Shown here in pieces: positions 57,601 to 64,000 of a stretch of DNA of 64,000 nucleotides. The position numbers and the translations under genes were made by a program. This stretch comes from Branchiostoma belcheri. Taxonomy: Eukaryota; Chordata; Leptocardii; Amphioxiformes; Branchiostomatidae. The notes beneath the pieces are model-generated. The model did not search any database and was not told where the DNA came from. It was given only the letters and a program-made list of their open reading frames with translations. How positions within the stretch are numbered: the first letter of the stretch is position 1; each line of letters starts with the position of its first letter. The stretch lies in assembly GCF_001625305.1 (NCBI RefSeq), contig NW_017802379.1, positions 6,980,486-7,044,485 on the forward strand. The letters run 5' to 3'.

Positions 57601-60600
57601 GCTGTGGCCTTGTGGGGTAGCTTATATGATAACATTGCTACGTGAGGTAGACAACATACAACCATTCAGGCCAAGGCTGCAGGCAATATCAGATTAAATA
57701 CTTGTTTCACACTTCCTATTTTTATGTAACACTGGTCACTTTTGACAGACAGAGCAGAATTGAGAAAAAATACATTAAATTCAAAATGAAATATTTCTAT
57801 GTAAATGTTACTCTTTGACATGCAAAACTCAAATTTACGCAAATTCAAGTTTTTCAAATAAGGGGTGTAAATGTATATATCATATCATTATTAATAAACT
57901 TTTCTATTTTTGTTTCAAAATTTTATACTTCACCGAGACCTCTTTGTTCCTTTTCATATATTTATCACCTTATCTTCAGAATCAGAACTCATTTTCTTCA
58001 TCCTCCCTCCATCCATCCTTGCATCCATCCTTGCATCCATCCATCCTTGCATCCATCCATCCATCCTTGCATCCATCCATCCTTGCATCCATCCATCCTT
58101 GCATCCATCCATCCTTGCATCCATCCATCCTTGCATCCATCCATCCTTGCATCCATCCATCCATCCATCCATCCTTCCATTTCCTTACCTTTACCCTAAA
58201 GTCCTGCTCCTATCTCCCCCCACCTTCCTTTCCCCTCTGTGTGAACACTTGAACCTGATGCTAAACTCTACACAAATCTGCTGACCCTGTCTAATAGCTA
58301 TGGCTTCCAGCTGGGTCCCAGGCAGGCAGCTCCTGACCTGCTGACATTTCTGCACAGTCCTGCATGTTTCTCCCTGGGAGGTGTGCAGATTCGTGATGTC
58401 TAGCTCAGCTAGATCAACATGTTACTACATTCTACGCTTCAGGCTTTATCCTACTACTATTCCTAGAACAACACTCAAAATTGCTGTAGTTCTAGCCTGG
58501 AGAATTGCTAGTTATTCAAAGGGTTAATATTTATATTCAGCAACAACACATGTACTCCAGTACTAGAATATTTGCCCCTATCAGGGCCAAATTGAATTTG
58601 CAGTCACTGTCTGTTATTGCCAAGAGGACAGTGTGGAGGTAAAAGTTTCAAGCTTCCAGATGGAACTTGTCTGACAAATATGAAGCTTTTCATGTTACCA
58701 AGCTTAAGGTAGTGAAAATAAGTGACCATTTAGTGACCATACAACTAGTGCACTCCCAGGCTGTTGTGCTCTGTGATAAATTGGCCTGATAGCATTGAAA
58801 TTTACTGCTAGTAACTTTACAAGGTGTGGGACAAAAGCTAATCTACAGTTTAGTACAAACACTCCGAGTACGTGTTAAGCTGTGTATGGATACGTGGGTC
58901 AATGCTTACAAGTGTACATTACCTGTGCCTACAAAAAAGGAGGTTGGTTGGTTTTACAATCTTCAAGCTGTTTCATGAAGAAGACACTAACTACTTAGTC
59001 TAGTGCTTTAGTTAAAACGTCAATGTACCTTGATTTTCTACCAATCTGCATGATTCAATTCAGATATGTTTATACAAGGAACTATGATTTTAATCGACCA
59101 AAATTGATAATATATCAAATGAAAAACAATAACACATCTGGCCCCACTCCATGTCTTGATAACTTTAAAGATATCATATTTCATGCATGCTCTCAAATGT
59201 CCAATTACAAACAATATCTGTGGGCAGGGTATCTGTCCAAAATTATTTTTTCAATTAATCATGCTTACATACAGGAATTACCAAGAATCTGAGGCATTCT
59301 TAGTTTGGTAATGCTGAATCACTAAAAAACAACTTTCCAGATGTTTAGAAAAGATAGCCTAAGGATAAAAACTTGCTGGGGTGGGGCATTGGCCTTTTAG
59401 AGGTCTGTTCAAACACCAGGTGGTCTGTTTGCTATGAATAAATGACATTCAGACAATACATGTAATATGTAACCTGCCGGAAGGCAAAGATACAGACTAC
59501 AGGTATGTGAGATTAAATTACAGCTGTATCTTACATCAACTTGATTGAAGATGTTAGACAATAATGCATGTATTTATAGTCCACATCAAGCAAGATTCAA
59601 AAGAGAAACTTAAACCAGTAGCTATCACATTTCCTTGATCAAACAGCGTTTAAAAAAGAAAGCTCCTAAAATACACATTGTGACTGTGAACCTGACTCAA
59701 CCTTTTAATAACATATCCGTTTCAGAGGCCAGTGTTTGAACTGTGGAGGCCACACACGATGGTAAACATTTCACAAACTGGAAGCTGTCTTTAATGTCAA
59801 AGGCAGCATGGGATATGCTCAAATACATCTTTGTACGGCTTGGGAATTCCATGCCAGTAAGCTTGACCTGCACATCGCTAAATGTCACTGAAGCAGAAAA
59901 TCAAGTCTAACTTGAGATATTTTTGGCACACGATCACATTATGCATGAATGATTTTGTATATAAGCAGTACTGTTACAACTACCATACTATGTACACAAA
60001 TGTTTCTCTAAACATTGTTAAGTAAAGACACTTGAACACTGTGTACTACAAGAACAGAGGTCCAATGTGTGGTGTTGGGCACTTAATTGATCTCATACAG
60101 TGTAGTTATCACACTGTAATTTTTTCCAGCACATACTTTGATAAAACTTAATAAGGCAGAGTGGGATGATCATGGTAATTTTCCACCTTGTTGCTTGCTG
60201 GGTGCAGCAGAAAAGATCTACTAGTATCAGAACAGTGTCAGTAGCAGTTACTAGCTAGCTTTTCAAAGTAGAAATACTGGTGGCTATGAAAGTCAAATTA
60301 TCATGTGCTAGAACAAGACTAATGCCTATTCTCTAAGCAGAGGTTAGGAGGGAAGACTTTGAGTTATAACATACATCCTTTTCGACAAACAAAAAAACCT
60401 TGAAAAGAAACAATGATACAATCTTCCCTCCTAACATCTGCTTGAAGACTACAGTGCTAAGGTGTCAGTGCTTAGAGTGTTAATTGCATATTGATGACTC
60501 ATTGTTGTGTTTGCACACATGTGTTATTGAACTGGTGATAAACAAAAATAAACAAACACTTTGAAAGAAACAACACAAGGAGCATGTACATAGAATACAC

Positions 60601-62044
60601 ATGTCAATCATTGCCATTTAATTGTGTTACTGTTAGAATGACTATTAGTATTTTCATTTTCATTTCCATAGTTCTGATTAAAGCAACATCAAGCTGTGTT
60701 ATGTCTGTGTTATGGACTGTACAATGAAAACCGTGGCTGGGGGCAAGTCCACTATTTTCCTGCTGTCACAGGCTATTGACAGAAGCTTGGACATGTTGGA
60801 ATGAGTCAGCAAAAGAAGGTAGGATTAAGGAGAAGCTTGGCATATTAAAATGTACCTCATAACGATGACATAAGCCCTTACTACAAGAACTACATCACTA
60901 CCTTGTGCGACATATTAATTTCCATTCAACAATTGTTTAAGGAAAACAGCAAAAGAATGCAAATTTGTACAAAGTGCTGACTGTCATCTGATGACACCAC
61001 AAATAATGACAGGTCACCATCTGTGGTCATCTTCCCAAGAAAGGCTATGAGTCAACAGGTGTGAACATCTGACATAAAGCGATGCAATACCCTTATCCTT
61101 CGTTGCTATAGGATTGGATAACAAATAGAGTATACAGACAAAATGAGCCATTTTCTGACAAATTTCAAGAGCAAAGTTCACTTAACAACATCTGAAGAGC
61201 TGAAGAATGAAATTATCGATCATGAATACATTAGTCAATATTTGTGTTCTGCATTTTTGATGTGCAATGCCTTGGTGCGGTTTCCATCACATAGACGTGT
61301 TTGTTGACATAGTATTAAACCGACTATTATATTCCGCATGCAAGCTGTCAAGCTATCTTCAAATACGCCTACATATTTTCTTAAGAATTATGAAGGCATA
61401 TTTGCTAGTAAATTTGCTTTCTTTTTGAGGGGATCGTGAGGGGGTGGGGGGGGGGGGCTTTCTGTTCTGCAACTTTGTTCCGGGTCACAGTACGTTGTCA
61501 AGGGAAGAGACTACACACGGATATCTATGTCTACATATCCTAACGGTTCATCAATTTATCATGATAGCAAAGGCTATGAACTTGAAGGTTTTTCTTCAGT
61601 GCTTCAGTGTAGATCTAGGATGAAAATCTACATTAAAGAGCACACAGCCAGAGTTACCCTTGAGGAGTTAAAATAGGTGCAGGACCAGGAAATTCTTGCC
61701 ACAAAAGGTCTAGATCGATCGAATGTTTTTCTCACCTTTCTGTCCCGGTCAGGATACGGCAGTGCTAGCCACGGCATCTCCCCGTAATACTCATCGAAGC
61801 TGGCCTGATCTCTGTCAGACGACACGAAGATGATCTCGAAGTTCTTGCCCTTCTCGGTGGCCTTGAACTCCCTGTAGAAGTCGGCGAGTTTAGGCGTGAA
61901 GCCTCGGCAGGGAGGGCACCAGTGCGCCGAGAAGTACAGCCCCACGTACCGCCCCTCCCCCACCAGCGACTCGGTCGCTAGCGACTCCTTCTCCCCGACC
62001 TTTTCCTGCAGCTTGTCGCCCAACAGAGCCTGTAGAGAAGACAT
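45644..62044 (-). CDS. NXN: Nucleoredoxin (seven exons)
   Basis: Exons in transcript order: 61736-62044, 49964-50224, 49166-49370, 46679-46773, 46389-46479, 46136-46257, 45644-45832; all phases agree, giving 423 residues (human 435). Seen: a first thioredoxin-like unit with [13 protein letters not shown] (WCPPC at residues 42-46) and [20 protein letters not shown]; a second with [13 protein letters not shown] (190-194) and MPWLALPY; the linker [10 protein letters not shown]; and a C-terminal redox-inactive thioredoxin-like region ending LEPKALRG. Known: vertebrate nucleoredoxin restrains Wnt signalling by binding Dishevelled in a redox-dependent way. Intron 1 is 11.5 kb; the intron between exons 2 and 3 falls exactly between Trp190 and CPPC. 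Confidence 0.94.
46510..46640 (+). repeat. Decayed tRNA-SINE copy in NXN intron 4
   Basis: Box B GGTTCGAATCC at 46562-46572 and the body CTTGTGCCTTTGGGATTAAG match the SINEs at 32129 and 33211. The tail is not clear. Confidence 0.6.
47270..47590. repeat. Tandem ~180-bp duplication in NXN intron 3
   Basis: The blocks TATGACAGA, GGAAG-AGTACTAG, AGTCTCTTCTCTTCAAT and GTTTTCAAAATGTTGT occur in the same order twice (about 47275-47430 and 47455-47585). Confidence 0.7.
48896..48995 (-). mobile_element. 3' end fragment of the CR1-like LINE
   Basis: Read on the minus strand it gives GGTGTAACAAGT, then TGCGAAGCTGGTGTGTTACA and GGTTATACCGACTAT, matching the 3' end of the element at 36721-37866. Confidence 0.7.
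49662..49935. mobile_element. MITE with GTTCTAGCCAGC ends, copy 2
   Basis: It starts GTTCTAGCCAGC and ends GGCTAAGAAC; the interior TTTACACACTGATTTT and CCGTCAAATGACGG align with copy 1 at 36431-36720. It lies in NXN intron 2, next to exon 2. Confidence 0.65.
50331..50681. mobile_element. GTGCACC-rich MITE, relative of the 8870 element
   Basis: It has the same GTGCACCTTAGTGCACCC words and ends GAATTTTGAGCCCTG, the complement of the left tip at 8877. It lies in NXN intron 1. Confidence 0.65.
51819..52183. mobile_element. GGCCACACC MITE, copy 1
   Basis: Inverted ends GGCCACACCAATTTAATTT and AAATTAAATTGGTGTGGCC continue for about 34 bp. TAA flanks both sides, as expected for PIF/Harbinger-like insertion. 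Confidence 0.8.
52184..54952. other. NXN intron 1 interior
   Basis: AT-rich intron sequence with no supported exon, RNA gene or recognised repeat. Confidence 0.4.
54954..55316. mobile_element. GGCCACACC MITE, copy 2
   Basis: It has the same ~34-bp inverted ends as copy 1 (GGCCACACCAATTTAATTT) and a related interior in the opposite orientation. The flanking trinucleotides are TGA and TTA, an imperfect duplication. It ends 17 bp before the next element. Confidence 0.78.
55331..56229. mobile_element. 893-bp Harbinger-like element with GTACG arrays
   Basis: Inverted ends of ~60 bp start GACCCGGTTTACACGACGAC and end with the complement. ATA is repeated on both sides (55331-55333, 56227-56229). 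GCGTACG/CGTACGC words crowd both ends. A minus-strand frame at about 55825-56043 ([11 protein letters not shown] ... [20 protein letters not shown]) resembles the arginine-rich start of a Harbinger nuclease, so this may be an internally deleted copy. That assignment is tentative. Confidence 0.8.
56450..56745. repeat. Tandem duplication in NXN intron 1
   Basis: TATAAACG-ATTAGCAATCTTGGTAATTT and ATTACTATGAAAATTGAAAT occur in the same order in 56450-56600 and 56613-56745. Confidence 0.7.
58008..58178. repeat. 16-bp minisatellite CCATCCATCCTTGCAT
   Basis: About ten tandem units run through NXN intron 1. Open frames on both strands (HPSLHPS, DGWMQG) are repeat artefacts. There are no spacers, so it is not a CRISPR array. 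Confidence 0.95.
58179..61735. other. NXN intron 1, part nearest exon 1
   Basis: No exon is supported. An imperfect hairpin pairs 60335-60359 (AAGCAGAGGTTAGGAGGGAAG) with 60421-60443. A poly-G run lies at 61441-61458. Confidence 0.4.
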
Positions 62045-64000
62045 GGTTCCGACTCTCCTATCGACGTGTTGTTTCTGATGTTTGAAAGCAGAAATCCCAG
62101 TTTTTATACCGCACCGAAAGGCCGGGTTTCCTCACTTTCCTCAGATAGACACTGAGTCATCTGTGACTTCTCGTCTGCCTCGTACTCCCGGCATGCTTTG
62201 CGAATTTTGGTCTCGCGGGAAATTTAATTTTCACTTCATCCCCAAGGCAAAAATATACTGTTTTGGGCTTGTCTGTGTACCTCTCCATCTACCAGTATCT
62301 GTCTGTCTGTCCATCTATGTCTATGTCTATGGTCTATCTCCGTTTGTTCCTGCAAGTCCCAATATACAATATACAGCGTTGATATGGCAACGGTACAAAC
62401 CATGTCGCATGTCCTGAGCACCACAAAAGAAGAGAAGGATGGAGAGGTTAGTATGCTAACCCTAATTTAGGGTTATGTAACCCTAGTTTTGGGTTAGCTA
62501 CAAGACCAACTGAGTTTGGTTTCAGAACAGAAACAGAATAATTTAAACTAATCCAAACATTATTTTTATTAAAAAATTTATTAAAACATTATTTTCACTC
62601 CAAAATTAATGCGCAAAATTTGGAATTTTCGCGAAGGACAATATCATAGAAAAGAATCCGGTACCGGTAGAAATGATTGATGCTGGCAGAAAGACCTAAA
62701 CCTTGACCCAAGTAATTTTTTAACGCGCACTACCACGGAACGCGGGTGCGGAAGAATTGGGGTGTGCACGGTTAACCAGCAAGTTATCAAAACCTCCTTG
62801 AGTAAGGCCATACTGATTCAACTTTATGGATGACATCCACGCGCGCATTGATTTTCTCCTGTTTTGAAAAAAAAAACGGTTTTGATCCCCTTTGATCCGG
62901 TGCTGATCCGGTTTTAAGAACAACTTCACTTTCTAACATCGTCAGCAGATGGCGCTTCAGCACCAAGGATGGGTATTACGATGTGTTACCTGTGCTACGA
63001 TTATAAGTCGCCAGAGGGCGCAAGTGCACCATGTGTGAAGAATTAAAACAAGATTGACTTGAACGTGTCAGAATAGATAGATTTGCCTACTTTGGAGAAT
63101 TTGTTGTTTTCCCCCAACGTATTCTTTTTTTACCAGCTATATTGACTGCGTAATACACATCGTTAATAGTCTATATAGCCTTTATCCGTTAGAATACTAG
63201 TTATCAAATTTTGTAAAAAAATGAATTTTTCCCCAATCACTCTCGTCTCGCAAGGTATCAAATCTGTTTAGACAAGAAAATAACAAGCGGAATATGACAT
63301 TCCAATATCTGGCGTGGTATTTCATCTGCCTTTACTTCTGTGTAGTGTTCCAAGTGGAAGTCACCAGTTATTCGTTTTCTGTCGTCTTATCTTTTTCCTA
63401 CAGACGTGACATTTGGTGTGACGGGACATACGTATTGCATGACTGAGTACATTGTCTTACTGTATTAGATATAGAACGTGGAACTAATATGTATGACATT
63501 CTGCATTTTGAAATGTAATACATGTATATGTATATGTATCAACGACAAAAGCGCTATGAAAAATTCGTCATTCCCGTCGCTACATGTATCATGTTCACTG
63601 TTTTATACCGATACGTACTCAACCATTTCTTTATATACTTCAGACGTATTAAACATGTTAGTATATAATTTCGTATGTTCTTTTCCATCGTCTATAGCTA
63701 GTTTTTTTTCATTCATCTTTGAAAAAAGCCGGTTGTTCCACCAGTCATTATAGACTGGTGGAGCCCACAAAAATACAAATGATAGATAACAAATACATAA
63801 GTCAAAGTACAATGTACAGGTAACATAGGTATGTGAATCATGGATAAATCATAAATTAGCATACATGATAATTGGGGTTATGTGAAAGGAATATACAGTA
63901 ACCAATAAATAAATAAATAGGTACATAAAATAATGAATAAGAATCATGCAAACAAACACAAACCATTGTCTAAACTCAAAGACCATTTCCATTTAAACCA
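62045..64000. other. Upstream of NXN (right edge)
   Basis: This should contain the NXN promoter. Visible structures are a small inverted pair of telomere-like motifs at 62455-62498, a single TTCAGCACCAAGGATGGG core at 62955, and a perfect 10-bp hairpin (TCCACCAGTC/GACTGGTGGA) at 63737-63762. No gene is supported. Confidence 0.4.
62455..62498. repeat. Inverted telomere-like motifs
   Basis: GCTAACCCTAA is followed by TTTAGGGTTA, TAACCCTAG and GGGTTAGC, giving inverted TTAGGG-type units in 44 bp. Too short to call an interstitial telomere. Confidence 0.4.

Noticed and set aside
58008-58178. Regular 16-bp array that could suggest CRISPR
   Set aside because: The units are contiguous without unique spacers, and the setting is a eukaryotic intron.

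Overview
The window looks like nuclear DNA of an invertebrate chordate, most probably a lancelet (Branchiostoma). This is an inference. The genes are split by many short GT-AG introns. The proteins closely match vertebrate single-copy genes, and the spaces between exons are full of small DNA transposons, tRNA-derived SINEs, minisatellites and 5'-truncated LINEs. Nothing prokaryotic (operons, Shine-Dalgarno sites, CRISPR) is present.

Layout. 1-2.1 kb: no supported gene, one ~1.2 kb element with inverted ends. 2.1-3.3 kb: a two-exon COA1-like mitochondrial gene (+). 4.1-9.4 kb: an eight-exon peroxisomal sarcosine/pipecolate oxidase gene, PIPOX-A (+), with an extra alternative exon 5. 11.8-15.6 kb: PIPOX-B (-), an inverted, tail-to-tail duplicate of A with matching introns. 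16.7-20.1 kb: a possible spliced noncoding transcript. 20.9-25.8 kb: a cluster of long palindromes, one with ~360-bp arms. 27.4 kb: a possible first exon (-) pointing into that cluster. 28.85-29.95 kb: a young truncated LINE with 13-bp target duplications. 30.1-35.5 kb: a third, diverged paralogue, PIPOX-C (+). 36.4-37.9 kb: a MITE abutting a CR1-like reverse transcriptase fragment. 38.3-41.2 kb: neuferricin/CYB5D2 (-, five exons). 42.2 kb: a lone first exon of a type II membrane protein (+). 43.1-43.5 kb: a minisatellite. 45.6-62.0 kb: nucleoredoxin/NXN (-, seven exons) with an 11.5-kb first intron full of transposons. The last 2 kb holds no supported gene.

How the genes relate. The three PIPOX copies share one exon plan (phases 0,2,0,0,0,0,1). 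They keep the dinucleotide-binding motif and the cysteine that carries covalent FAD. A and B are nearly identical except in exon 5, which encodes part of the substrate-side region; there they differ at about a third of positions, and A has a second, in-frame version of that exon. C replaces a conserved active-site histidine with cysteine and lacks a standard peroxisomal C-terminus. Human PIPOX, CYB5D2 and NXN all lie on chromosome 17, so the cluster may preserve an old chordate linkage. All exon boundaries were inferred by eye from reading frame, splice consensus and family resemblance; no transcript evidence was available.
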